Origin: an uncultured Acetobacteraceae bacterium | GTDB lineage: Bacteria > Pseudomonadota > Alphaproteobacteria > Acetobacterales > Acetobacteraceae | Reading direction: 5' to 3' | DNA: 64,000 bases | Assembly: GCA_903924985.1 (NCBI GenBank) | Contig: CAIYDT010000056.1 | Location: 1 to 64,000, forward strand | Shown: positions 37,291 through 45,701 of the stretch, one piece after another | Layout: every line of letters begins with the position of its first letter | How positions within the stretch are numbered: the stretch's first letter is position 1 | The notes under the pieces: model-generated | Seen by the model: the letters and a program-made list of their open reading frames with translations, nothing else | Told to the model about the DNA's origin: nothing | Databases searched by the model: none | Program-made: the position numbers and the translations under genes

Positions 37291-38327
37291 CGGGTTCCCC
37301 TTGCCTCGGCATCACCATGGGCGACCCCGCCGGGGTCGGGCCGGAGATCATCGTCAAAGCCGCCCGCCGCCTGAAACCCCGCCTCGACGCGGGGGAGCTG
37401 CGGCTGTTGGTGATCGGGCACCGCTCCGCCCTCCATGCCGCGCGGGACGTACTGAAGGAAACGCTGGTGTTCCCCGACGTTGACGGGGAATCCGACCTTC
37501 CATCCCTGGCAATGCACGCCGCGACCGAAGAACGCAGCCCCATCCGCTTCGGCCATGTCGATCCCGAGTGCGGCCGCTTCGCCTACATGGCCATGGAGCG
37601 CGCCGTCACCCTGGCGCAGCAGGGCCGCATCGACGGCATCGTAACCGCGCCCCTGAACAAGGAAGCGCTGAACCTCGCCGGCTACAAATACGCCGGGCAT
37701 ACCGACATGCTGGCCGATCTGACCCACACCAAAAGCAGCTACATGCTGCTGGCGCATGGCGATATGCGGGTCACCCATGTCACCACGCATGTCGCGCTGG
37801 AGGATGTGCCCAAACTGCTGACGCCGGATCGCCTCCGCCGCACCATCGACATCACCCACCAGGCGATGCTGGACCTCGGGATCGAAAAACCCCGCATTGC
37901 CATCGCCGCCCTGAATCCCCACGCCGGGGAGGGCGGGCTGTTCGGCCGCCAGGATATCGAGGTCAGCGCCCCCGTGATCGCACAATGCCGAGCGGAGGGG
38001 ATGGACATCCGGGGGCCTGTGCCGGGGGATACGGTGTTCGTGAAGCTCCGCGCCCGCCAATACGACGCCGTGGTGGCGATGTATCACGACCAGGGTCACA
38101 TCCCGGTGAAGCTGTTGGGCTTCCACGTCGATCCCATCACCGGCGTGTGGCAGGCGCTTTCGGGGGTGAATATCACGCTCGGCCTGCCGGTGATCCGCAC
38201 CTCGGTCGATCACGGCACCGCCTTCGACATTGCGGGGACCGGTATCGCCAATGAAGACAGCCTGATCGAGGCCATTGACTACGCCCTGCGTCTTGCCGCG
38301 GTAAAACGGGCACGCGCGGCGATTTGA
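37287..38327 (+). CDS. PdxA/PdxA2-family 4-hydroxythreonine-4-phosphate dehydrogenase-like protein
   Basis: 346-residue NAD-dependent decarboxylating dehydrogenase. GITMGDPAGVGPEIIVKA at the start, metal His in YAGHTDMLADL, DALED-type THVALEDVPKLL, and RTSVDHGTAFDIAGTG at the end. PdxA acts in pyridoxal phosphate synthesis; PdxA2 oxidises 4-phospho-threonate/erythronate to DHAP and CO2. The neighbouring DUF1537 kinase favours PdxA2. GTG 37287 overlaps the upstream stop. A vitamin B6 role cannot be excluded without seeing whether another pdxA exists. Confidence 0.88.
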   Translation: MTGSPCLGITMGDPAGVGPEIIVKAARRLKPRLDAGELRLLVIGHRSALHAARDVLKETLVFPDVDGESDLPSLAMHAATEERSPIRFGHVDPECGRFAYMAMERAVTLAQQGRIDGIVTAPLNKEALNLAGYKYAGHTDMLADLTHTKSSYMLLAHGDMRVTHVTTHVALEDVPKLLTPDRLRRTIDITHQAMLDLGIEKPRIAIAALNPHAGEGGLFGRQDIEVSAPVIAQCRAEGMDIRGPVPGDTVFVKLRARQYDAVVAMYHDQGHIPVKLLGFHVDPITGVWQALSGVNITLGLPVIRTSVDHGTAFDIAGTGIANEDSLIEAIDYALRLAAVKRARAAI

Positions 38328-38339
38328 GCCGCCCCGGCA

Positions 38340-38353
38340 TTGATCCAAATCAA
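38340..38353. promoter_or_regulatory. FNR/FixK-type box with class II promoter geometry
   Basis: TTGATCCAAATCAA is a perfect match to the TTGAT-N4-ATCAA consensus of FNR/Anr/FixK regulators. A -10-like TAGAAT lies at 38377-38382; a start near 38389 would put the box centre at about -42, the classical activating position. It precedes the CBS protein gene by 50 nt and predicts induction under oxygen limitation. Confidence 0.75.
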
Positions 38354-38402
38354 TGTGGGTCCCGTTACGGCTGCCATAGAATCTCAATAATTGGAGGTTC
38401 AA

Positions 38403-38825
38403 ATGTCCTACCGCGATATGGCTGAGATTATTCGCAACCAGATTCCGCTGGCGGTGCGGCCGGACACCACCATTCAGGAAACCTGCAAGCGTATGTACGC
38501 GCGCAAGGTGGGGGCCGCGCTGGTCACCAACGACAAGGGCATTCTGGTGGGCATCTTTACCGGCCGCGACGCCGTGCGGGTACTGTCCCGCGGCCGCGAT
38601 CCCGGCGCCACGCTGGTCAAGCACGCGATGACCAAGTCGCCCGAGACCATTCCGCCGAAATCGCACGCTATCGAAGCGTTGCGCCTGATGCGCGACGGTG
38701 GCTTCCGGCATTTGCCGGTCGTGGAGAACGGTACCGTGCTGGGCATCGTCTCCCGCGGCGACTTCCGGGGGCTGGAACACGACCGGCTGGACCACGAAAC
38801 CGGCATTTGGGAAAGGATTGGCTAA
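38403..38825 (+). CDS. CBS-domain pair protein
   Basis: 140 residues consisting almost only of two CBS domains (about 12-70 and 75-130; VRPDTTIQETCKRMYARKVG and IPPKSHAIEALRLMRDGGFR), which bind adenine nucleotides. GGAGG precedes ATG 38403. Stand-alone CBS proteins often respond to low oxygen (for example HRP1), and the FNR-type box upstream supports that here. No partner enzyme is adjacent. Confidence 0.9.
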   Translation: MSYRDMAEIIRNQIPLAVRPDTTIQETCKRMYARKVGAALVTNDKGILVGIFTGRDAVRVLSRGRDPGATLVKHAMTKSPETIPPKSHAIEALRLMRDGGFRHLPVVENGTVLGIVSRGDFRGLEHDRLDHETGIWERIG

Positions 38826-38870
38826 CCGCGACTTGCGGGTGGGTGCCTTCCCCGGGTAAGGAGTCGGCCC

Positions 38871-39452
38871 ATGCAAAAGCACTCGATCCATAGGCACACG
38901 ACCCGCGCTCTGCTTCTGGCCGGCAGCGCCCTCCTGCTCGCCGGTTGCGAAACCGGCGGCTTGGCTCGCACGTTCGGTCTGACCCGCGATGCGCCGGATG
39001 AATTCATGGTGACCACGCGGGCGCCTTTGTCCTTGCCGCCCGATTATAACCTGCGCCCGCCGCGCCCCGGCGCACCCCGCCCGCAGGAACAGTCGGAACA
39101 GCAGCAGGCGGAAGAAATCCTGGTGCCGCAAACCGCGCTGGCCGGGCCAAATACCGGTGCTCCCAGCCCGGGTCAGCTCGCGTTGCTGCAGCAGAGCGGT
39201 CCCAGCGCCCCGGCCGACATCCGCCGCCGCGTCGATCAGGACGCCAGGATGGACAAGGCCGACGACGGGTTCATCGACAAGCTGTTGTACTGGCGTAAGC
39301 CAAACGGCAAGGAAGCCGTCGTCGACCCGAACGCCGAGGCCCAACGCGTCAAGGCGAACGCCGCCCTCGGACAATCCCAGGATAACGGCACCACGCCGAT
39401 CATTCAGGAAAAACGTAAGGGCTGGTTCCAGAGTCTGTTCTCCTGGTTTTGA
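38871..39452 (+). CDS. DUF3035-type lipoprotein
   Basis: 193-residue protein with a lipoprotein signal peptide (LLLAGSALLLAGCETGG, lipobox LAGC). After Cys it has the DUF3035 features RDAPDEFMVTTRAPLSLPPD YNLRPPRPG, a Gln-rich disordered middle and a short C-terminal WFQSLFSWF segment. Likely anchored in the outer membrane; function unknown. The same family is found next to lipoprotein signal peptidase in other alphaproteobacteria. Confidence 0.8.
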   Translation: MQKHSIHRHTTRALLLAGSALLLAGCETGGLARTFGLTRDAPDEFMVTTRAPLSLPPDYNLRPPRPGAPRPQEQSEQQQAEEILVPQTALAGPNTGAPSPGQLALLQQSGPSAPADIRRRVDQDARMDKADDGFIDKLLYWRKPNGKEAVVDPNAEAQRVKANAALGQSQDNGTTPIIQEKRKGWFQSLFSWF

Positions 39453-39472
39453 TCGGGGCTGACGCAGCCGCG

Positions 39473-40660
39473 ATGGAGCGGACACCGCATTTCGTTCAAA
39501 CCGCCGGCCGGCCGGTCTTCACCGGCCAGGGCACCGGCGAACTGACCTGCCGGTGCGGCCAGTCGGTGCTGGTGCGTGGCTACGATCCACGGAACTTCCT
39601 GGCGGTGGATTTTCAGTGCGCCAGCTGTGGCGCGATCACCACCACGCCGGGGCTCTCGGCGCTGAACAGCCCGCCCGCTGCTGTCGTCCCTCTGGAACGC
39701 ACCGCCGATGCCCCGCCGGAGGGCGCGTCTATCCCGCCCGGAAGGGTGCTCGCCGGGCGGGAGGAACTCGACCGCCTTATGCATATCTACCAGCCGCGTG
39801 GTCCGGAGTCGGAGTACGTGACGGTGACGGACGAATGGTTGGAGTCCCTCGGGGCTGACTATGACCGGCTGACCGGTGGGTTGCTCGCGACGCATCTGGA
39901 CGTGGTTGCGTCGGCAGAAGCGGAAAAGCCGCTGTCGGGTCTGGCGAAACACCGCCTGGCATGGGCCCTGCACACGCTGCGCGCCGGCATCCGCGACCCG
40001 GACTGGTCCTGCACGAGGTCGAGCGACGCCTCGGTCGCGACGACGATGGCGGGCGCTTTCCGCTATTTTACCGATTGCTGGTCGCACCACCCGCTGTTCC
40101 CGGAAATGGCGGCGGCGGCGGCCGATACCGGCTTCTCCCTGCACGGCATGGCATTGTTCGCCACCGCCAAGGCGCTGTCGGACTCCGGCAACCGGATCGC
40201 CTTTCTGCCACCGCGGGATGGATCCGGACGGGTGCGGGACTTCGCCATCGCGATGGGGCCCGCGGATCGGCTCACCTGCGTCGTCGACGTGTTCGACGGG
40301 TACGAATGGCCAACCGGCCGTACGAAATGGGAGTTTCTGGAACTGCGTGCGGCCGTGCTGGAGCGGCTGTTGGCGTCGAAGGCCCGCATCAACCAGAAGC
40401 GGCCCGGCATGATTGTGCTGTCCCCTGGCGCGATGTGGGAAACCATGGAGCAGCCACTGGTCGACGCGATTATCACCGCCTTCCATTCGCACGGGCGCCG
40501 TTACCGCCATGTCTCGGCGCTCAGCGTGATCCTGGCGAAGATCAAAGAGACCGACGAACGGAATACCGCGCGGTTCGGCTATACGTTCTTGCCGTTCGCC
40601 AATCCCCGCCACACCGCCGTGACGGTCCACGTGGCGGACATCGGTGGCGTTACCGTCTAG
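39473..40660 (+). CDS. uncharacterised protein with N-terminal zinc-ribbon-like motif
   Basis: 395-residue protein of no family I recognise. Residues 17-50 hold a likely zinc ribbon: LTCRCGQSVLV and, 21 residues on, FQCASCGAITTTPG. The rest is mixed alpha/beta with two notable segments, a helical stretch around RAGIRDPDW and a Rossmann-like central part (MIVLSPGAMWETMEQPLVDA). No membrane segment. ATG 39473 is preferred to TTG 39449, which overlaps the previous gene. Its 3' end overlaps the convergent next gene by 11 nt. Confidence 0.65.
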   Translation: MERTPHFVQTAGRPVFTGQGTGELTCRCGQSVLVRGYDPRNFLAVDFQCASCGAITTTPGLSALNSPPAAVVPLERTADAPPEGASIPPGRVLAGREELDRLMHIYQPRGPESEYVTVTDEWLESLGADYDRLTGGLLATHLDVVASAEAEKPLSGLAKHRLAWALHTLRAGIRDPDWSCTRSSDASVATTMAGAFRYFTDCWSHHPLFPEMAAAAADTGFSLHGMALFATAKALSDSGNRIAFLPPRDGSGRVRDFAIAMGPADRLTCVVDVFDGYEWPTGRTKWEFLELRAAVLERLLASKARINQKRPGMIVLSPGAMWETMEQPLVDAIITAFHSHGRRYRHVSALSVILAKIKETDERNTARFGYTFLPFANPRHTAVTVHVADIGGVTV

Positions 40661-41465
40661 AAGCGGGAGAAACCGGGGCGCTTCGGATCGCCTGGGCCGC
40701 GATATGGGCCGGCAAAGCCGGGATGTCGCCATTCCCTCCAGCGCCGGGTAGCATCAGGACCTCCGCCATCGGGCGCTTTGTCGCCGAACGGGGCAGACGA
40801 TCGCGGAACAGATGCCGCCCTTCCTCGGTCAGCGCCGCTTCGTTCACGAACCGTAAATCCAGCACGGCAACCATTGGTCTATCGGGGGAGGCGTCGGCAC
40901 TGGCGGTATGCAGCGCCAGACGAGCCTCGGCGAAGCGGTGATCCGGCCCGGCCTGACGTGCGATGCGGTGCGCCAGCGCGGCCGTCCGCATCGATATCAC
41001 ACTGCCATCCGGCTCCGGATAGAAGCTTGCGTCTTGGATGCCGCGGGACACACGGCGGAGGACGCGGCACAAAGACGGGTTGCGGGTGCGTGCCAAGATC
41101 GCGAGCGGGCGCTCTTCCCATGTTTCGAGGCGCAGGATGAGATAAGCGAGCATGCGCTTCAGCAGCGCCTCGTCGCGCTGAACGGGCCCGCCGCTCAAGG
41201 CCTCAATGACCAAAAACGGCGTCTTTCCCGCCGTCTGGTTTTGCACCAGCAAGGCGCCGACATATTTGCCGCTGCGATTGTCGCGCACCACCAGCACGCG
41301 GTCGAAGCTATTGAAGCCCTGCATGTCTAACCAGACCCGCTGGCGCGACGGGACTCCGGCATCCCGCAGATCGGCCAATATCTGGCTTTGGTCGAGTTCG
41401 CCGATCTGCCGTGCGCCCCCCACATCGTCCAATTTCAGGCCCATCCCCACAAGTGTGCGGTTCAT
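40650..41465 (-). CDS. uncharacterised protein
   Basis: 271-residue soluble protein, family not recognised. The centre (FDRVLVVRDNRSGKYVGALL; LIRLETWEERPLAILARTRN; RVLRRVSRG) has the strand-helix pattern of a GNAT-like acyltransferase, with a divergent motif A, but this is weak. The C-terminal third is helical and basic. It lies convergent to the zinc-ribbon protein and downstream of the cold-shock gene, from which it is separated by a terminator. Confidence 0.5.
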   Translation of the reverse strand: MNRTLVGMGLKLDDVGGARQIGELDQSQILADLRDAGVPSRQRVWLDMQGFNSFDRVLVVRDNRSGKYVGALLVQNQTAGKTPFLVIEALSGGPVQRDEALLKRMLAYLILRLETWEERPLAILARTRNPSLCRVLRRVSRGIQDASFYPEPDGSVISMRTAALAHRIARQAGPDHRFAEARLALHTASADASPDRPMVAVLDLRFVNEAALTEEGRHLFRDRLPRSATKRPMAEVLMLPGAGGNGDIPALPAHIAAQAIRSAPVSPASRR

Positions 41466-41582
41466 GATCTCTGTCCCCCGACCGATTGCCCTTATTGCGG
41501 GGGAAGCTAGCGAGGGATGCAGCGCGACGGTGTGACGGAGTTCACATATTGGCGAGAATATTTTTCAGCACGATTGGCACAC

Positions 41583-41624
41583 AAAAAAACCCGGCCGCAC
41601 CCCGTTCGGAGGTGGGACCGGGTT
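41583..41624 (-). terminator. intrinsic terminator of the cold-shock gene
   Basis: On the minus strand the arms AACCCGG (41624-41618) and CCGGGTT (41594-41588) enclose a further pairing region and are followed by a seven-base T-run. It lies 28 nt after the cold-shock stop. Confidence 0.85.
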
Positions 41625-41652
41625 CTTTGTCAGAACCGCGAGGAGGCGGTGT

Positions 41653-42345
41653 TCAGTCGACCCGGATCGAAGCCGCTTCTGGGCCCTTGGCGCCCTGCAC
41701 GACATCCATCCAAATGGTCTGGCCTTCGTTGAGCTGCATGACATTGGCGCGCTGCAGGGCGGAGGCATGGACGAACACGTCCTTGCCGCCTTCCAGCGGA
41801 GCGACGAAGCCGAAGCCCTTCGTGGCATTGTACCACTTCACGGTGCCCTGCATTTCGACCGAGGGGCCGGTGGGTGCGCCGCGACGCGGTGCACCAGCGC
41901 CCATGCTGCCACCCATACCACCGCCATAGCCGCCGCCCGCCGGGCGGGGAGCGCCCATGCCGGCGCCGCGACCTGCCGACGGGGTCGCGGTGCTCTCGTC
42001 GACCGAGAGAACCTCCGACACCTGACGGCCTTTCTGGCCTTGGCCGATACGGACCCGCAGCGATGCCCCGGGGCTGACGGCATTGTGGCCGGCCTGATTC
42101 AGGGTGTTGGCATGCAGGAAGGCGTCGCCGGAGCCGTCCGACAGCGCGACGAAGCCGAACCCCTTTTCAGGGTTGAACCACTTCACGGTCGCGTCGTGCT
42201 CCGGCCCGAAGCCGGCCGAGGACGGCCAGGAAGGGGCGGCGGCGCTGCTGGGGCGAGCCATGTCGCCCGGGGGGGCCCGGTCGAACGAAAAATCATCGTC
42301 GAAGCCGCGCCGCCGAGGGGGGCGTCCACGGCCGCGGTTGTTCAT
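41653..42345 (-). CDS. two-domain cold-shock protein
   Basis: 230-residue single-strand nucleic acid-binding protein with two cold-shock domains: first near residues 47-105 (ATVKWFNPEKGFGFVALSDG, DAFLHANTL), second near 165-230 (GTVKWYNATKGFGFVAPLEG, DVFVHASAL). RNP1 (KGFGFV) and RNP2 (FVH/FLH) are intact in both. A Gly/Ala/Met-rich linker joins them, and the start MNNRGRGRPPRRRGFDDD is basic then acidic. It likely unwinds mRNA at low temperature. The 302-nt upstream gap forms several hairpins. Confidence 0.92.
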   Translation of the reverse strand: MNNRGRGRPPRRRGFDDDFSFDRAPPGDMARPSSAAAPSWPSSAGFGPEHDATVKWFNPEKGFGFVALSDGSGDAFLHANTLNQAGHNAVSPGASLRVRIGQGQKGRQVSEVLSVDESTATPSAGRGAGMGAPRPAGGGYGGGMGGSMGAGAPRRGAPTGPSVEMQGTVKWYNATKGFGFVAPLEGGKDVFVHASALQRANVMQLNEGQTIWMDVVQGAKGPEAASIRVD

Positions 42346-42394
42346 ATTCAAGAGAAGGTCGTCCTCATGCCATACGCGTTGTTCATGGCGACCA

Positions 42395-42501
42395 GCGCCC
42401 TTATCGGGCGCCAATCGCCGGTTGGTAGTCTGTCCGATACGCGGACGGGCACAGGATAACCACATTCCGTTCCCGATGCACGCCATTCGTCGGGTCGAAT
42501 G
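42395..42501 (-). promoter_or_regulatory. structured 5' leader of the cold-shock gene
   Basis: Three perfect stem-loops lie in the leader: GCGCCC/GGGCGC (42395-42411), GTCCG/CGGAC (42432-42446) and CATTCG/CGAATG (42484-42501). Upstream on the minus strand an AT-rich GTATAG (42520-42515) is a possible -10 element. Long foldable leaders are a known feature of cold-shock mRNAs, where structure controls translation by temperature. The rest of the gap up to 42647 shows no gene. Confidence 0.5.
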
Positions 42502-42647
42502 ACGTTTTTTAACCCTATACGGGATTGTGGCGCTTGCATCCCGGGTTGATCCGCGCCAGACGCATGGCTTACCCGCGCGATTCGCGGCTGGATGTCAATT
42601 TCATCGGGTGGCGCATCGCTATGCGGAAAATGTCGCATTTTTTGTCG

Positions 42648-43214
42648 TTACCGGCGTTGCTGGGTTGTGGACAGCGGTGGCACCAGCCCGACTGGCACCT
42701 CGAACTCCGCCGCGTTCAGCATCAGCGCGATCATCGCATAGTACCCAATCAACCCCGTCAGCTCCACCGCCCCCGCCGTGCCGAACAGCGCCTGCACCTG
42801 CCGGTAGGTGGCGTCGGAGGCGAAATGCCGCGCCAACAGTTCCATCCCGTAGTCATGGATCGCCTGCTCGTCGGCCGCCGCGAACACCGATCCGCCGGCG
42901 CGTAGCGTTTCGATGGACGCATCCGACAGGCCGGCCTTGCGCGCCTCACCCTCATGCGACGCCCATTCGAACTGGCAGTCCCAATAGCGCCCGGTCAGCA
43001 GAATGGTGAACTCCCTCAACCGTGGTTCAAAGGAGGAATTGAACCGCAGCACGAGGCCGAGCGCTGACATGGCCTCGGCGAGGGCAGGGCGGTGCATGGC
43101 GACCGCCAAGGGGCCAACCGGGGCGGACTTTCGTTGTCCGCCGATCATGGCGTCGTACACCCGGCGCTGTTCGGCGGTCATGTCGGCTTCGGCGACAAGC
43201 GGGATGCGTGGCAT
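42648..43214 (-). CDS. carboxymuconolactone decarboxylase/AhpD-like family protein
   Basis: 188-residue helical protein of the CMD family. Typical: RVYDAMIGGQRKSAPVGPLA, a long helix REFTILLTGRYWDCQFEWAS with Cys and a downstream His, and ELTGLIGYYAMIALMLNAAE. Only one Cys of the AhpD CxxC pair remains (WDCQFEW), so peroxidase activity is doubtful; decarboxylase or unknown chemistry is likelier. ATG 43214 follows AAGGAA at a better distance than ATG 43220. Confidence 0.85.
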   Translation of the reverse strand: MPRIPLVAEADMTAEQRRVYDAMIGGQRKSAPVGPLAVAMHRPALAEAMSALGLVLRFNSSFEPRLREFTILLTGRYWDCQFEWASHEGEARKAGLSDASIETLRAGGSVFAAADEQAIHDYGMELLARHFASDATYRQVQALFGTAGAVELTGLIGYYAMIALMLNAAEFEVPVGLVPPLSTTQQRR

Positions 43215-43649
43215 GGGCATTTCCTTTGTGTGTTTGGCACAGGCTAACCGCCCGGGAAGCGGGCGCCAACCGGGTGGGGCGCCGGGCACACGAAGTGGAT
43301 CGGACAATGATATAAGTGATATGTTGCCTTTCCTGTTTTGGATCGAATTTTGTATACTTTCGGCGAATTGCACCACATAAGCCGTCTTCAATATAAGTCG
43401 GTAGTAGGAACAATATTGGCCCTGAATAATTATAATCAACTGATCCATTCGCCGAATATAGGCCGCCGGCACGGGGACTCTGGCGAGGCCGGGCACGCGG
43501 CTCCGATTGGCCAAAGTGAGCGGGTACGGCGACAGCCCGGCTGCGTTCAAGAATGCGCTATCCGGCTCAGCAGGCGGTGTTTGGTGCTTGACCGGGGCCG
43601 CCGGTACCCCAATATCAGGCCGGTTTAAGCCTCTCAGGACACCTTTTTC
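43215..43649. other. 435-nt gap with AT-rich core
   Basis: Divergent gap between the CMD gene and a small helical protein. From about 43300 to 43460 base composition is far more AT-rich than in the neighbouring genes. It contains TATACT and TATAAT hexamers (43353-43358, 43431-43436) and inverted copies CGGCGAAT (43361-43368) and ATTCGCCG (43447-43454), 78 nt apart. Both strands have short open frames that match nothing I know. It probably holds promoters for both genes, possibly with acquired DNA. Confidence 0.4.
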
Positions 43650-44075
43650 ATGCCTAAGACCTTCCTGGACGACGAGTCTGCTTTTACGACAGAACTTCTG
43701 CGAACCACCGCTCGGGCCGCCAACCTGCCGGATATCGAGACGGCGCGAGCCCTTTTGGCAGCGTACGAGCCGCGCGACGCGATGGAAGCGATGCAGGCCG
43801 CGCAACTCGTCGCCGAACAAGCCGCTCTGATCGAGATCGCCCGCAGCGCCACCGAACCCGGCCTGTCGGTCGACGAGCTCCTGCGCCGCACCGACGCCGT
43901 CATTCGCCTGGACAAGAAAATCCGCTCGGCGCAGCGCAAGCTGGGGCGTAAACACACCGACGCTGGGTCAATAATCGCCGCGGCGCCCGCGATGGCCCCC
44001 CTTGGGGCACCTGTGGTGCCGCTCGACGAACGCCTGAAGGCCCATTTCGTCGACGGCGGCACCTCCGTGCATTAA
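43650..44075 (+). CDS. small helical protein, function unknown
   Basis: 141-residue protein, acidic-basic mixed and almost entirely helical (TTARAANLPDIETARALLAA; VDELLRRTDAVIRLDKKIRS), ending in a Pro/Ala-rich tail. AGGACAC lies 15 nt before ATG 43650. The family is not recognised; plasmid- or phage-associated small helical proteins look similar. It precedes lysK by 51 nt but without obvious functional link. Confidence 0.55.
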   Translation: MPKTFLDDESAFTTELLRTTARAANLPDIETARALLAAYEPRDAMEAMQAAQLVAEQAALIEIARSATEPGLSVDELLRRTDAVIRLDKKIRSAQRKLGRKHTDAGSIIAAAPAMAPLGAPVVPLDERLKAHFVDGGTSVH

Positions 44076-44126
44076 ACGGGCCAATGCCCGATTGACCGGC
44101 GCCCCGGCGCTCCATAGCTTCCGGAC

Positions 44127-45701
44127 ATGCCTGAAACGCTTCCCAACATGACGACGATCCCGAAAGCCTGGCCCTTCGAGGAGGCGGCAAAGGTCGCCAA
44201 ACGCCTGGCCGCGTCGGGCCGGGATCACGCGCTGTTCGAAACCGGCTACGGCCCCTCCGGCCTGCCGCATATCGGCACTTTCGGAGAGGTCGCTCGGACC
44301 TCATGGGTACGCCGAGCGTTTACGGAACTCACCGGCCTGCCGTCGAAGCTGCTGGCGTTCAGCGACGACATGGATGGGCTGCGCAAGGTGCCGGACAATG
44401 TGCCGAACAAGGACATGCTGGGTCAGTATTTGGGGAAGCCGCTGACCCGCATCCCCGATCCGTTCGGCACCCACGACAGCTTCGGGGCGCACAACAACGC
44501 GCGCTTGCGGGCGTTCCTGGACAGCTTCGGCTTCGAGTACGAGTTCGCGTCCTCGACCGACTACTACGCGTCCGGCCGGTTCGACGCCGCCGCCCGGCGG
44601 ATGCTGGAGTGTCACGCGGAAGTGCTGACGGTGATCCTGCCGACCCTCGGTTCGGACAGACGAGCGACGTATTCGCCGTTCCTGCCGGTGCATCCGAAAA
44701 CGGGCGTGGTGATGCAGGTTCCCATGGAGGAGCTGAACCCACAGGCCGGCACCGTGGTTTGGCGCGATCCCGATACGGGTGAAGGTTTCGAGACGCCCGT
44801 CACCGGCGGGCATTGCAAGATGCAGTGGAAGGCCGACTGGGCGATGCGCTGGTACGCCCTGTCCGTCGACTACGAGATGTCCGGCAAGGACCTGATCGAC
44901 AGCGTGCGCCTGTCCGGCCGCATCTGCCGCATTCTGGGTTCGCCGCCGCCGGAGGGGTTCACCTACGAACTCTTCCTCGACGCCGACGGGCAGAAGATCA
45001 GCAAGTCCAAGGGCAACGGCCTGTCGGTGGAGGATTGGCTGCGCTACGCGCCCCCGGAATCCTTACAGCAGTTCATGTACAACCAGCCGCAACGCGCCAA
45101 GCGGCTGTATTTCGACGTGATCCCGCGCGCGGTCGATGAGTACATCGCCAATATCGACAAAATGCCGGCGCAGGAGCCGGCGGCGCAGATGACCAACCCC
45201 GCCTGGCACATCCATGGCGGGCGCCTGCCCAATCATGCCGGCAGCCCGATTTCCTTCGCGATGCTGCTGAACCTCGCCAGCGTGGTGAACGCGCATGAGC
45301 CGGACATTCTCTGGGGCTTCATCCGCCGCTACGCCCCCGACGCGACCCCGGAGACGGAGCCTTTGCTGGCGCGTCTGGTGGACCACGCGGTGGCGTACTA
45401 CCAGGACTTCGTCCGGCCGGAGAAAACCTATCGTGACCCCATTCCGGAGGAGCGCGCCGCCATCCAGGACCTCGGTCGAACCCTGGCGGCCCTGCCGGCG
45501 GACGCCAACGCCGAAACCATCCAGAACGCGGTGTTCGAGGTCGGCAAGCGGCACCCGTTCCCCGAGCTGCGGGTGTGGTTCTCGGCGCTGTATCAGGTGC
45601 TGCTGGGCCAAAAGGAAGGTCCGCGCTTCGGCGGGTTCGTGGCGCTGTATGGCATCGAGGAAACGATTGGGCTGATCGACGCGGCGCTGGCGCGCGCATG
45701 A
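44127..45701 (+). CDS. lysK: lysyl-tRNA synthetase, class I
   Basis: 524-residue class I LysRS that charges tRNA-Lys. HIGH-type motif HIGT in [18 protein letters not shown] (residues 48-51) and KMSKS-type KISKSKGNG. Class I LysRS is the archaeal kind and is found in many alphaproteobacteria in place of the class II form. Its stop overlaps the ATG of the MprF-like gene (ATGA), coupling Lys-tRNA production to a lysyl-lipid-type membrane protein. Confidence 0.95.
   Translation: MPETLPNMTTIPKAWPFEEAAKVAKRLAASGRDHALFETGYGPSGLPHIGTFGEVARTSWVRRAFTELTGLPSKLLAFSDDMDGLRKVPDNVPNKDMLGQYLGKPLTRIPDPFGTHDSFGAHNNARLRAFLDSFGFEYEFASSTDYYASGRFDAAARRMLECHAEVLTVILPTLGSDRRATYSPFLPVHPKTGVVMQVPMEELNPQAGTVVWRDPDTGEGFETPVTGGHCKMQWKADWAMRWYALSVDYEMSGKDLIDSVRLSGRICRILGSPPPEGFTYELFLDADGQKISKSKGNGLSVEDWLRYAPPESLQQFMYNQPQRAKRLYFDVIPRAVDEYIANIDKMPAQEPAAQMTNPAWHIHGGRLPNHAGSPISFAMLLNLASVVNAHEPDILWGFIRRYAPDATPETEPLLARLVDHAVAYYQDFVRPEKTYRDPIPEERAAIQDLGRTLAALPADANAETIQNAVFEVGKRHPFPELRVWFSALYQVLLGQKEGPRFGGFVALYGIEETIGLIDAALARA

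Noticed and set aside
36999-39485. 828-codon open frame on the minus strand
   Set aside because: Runs antisense through LLM, pdxA, CBS and lipoprotein genes; no homology, no start signal.
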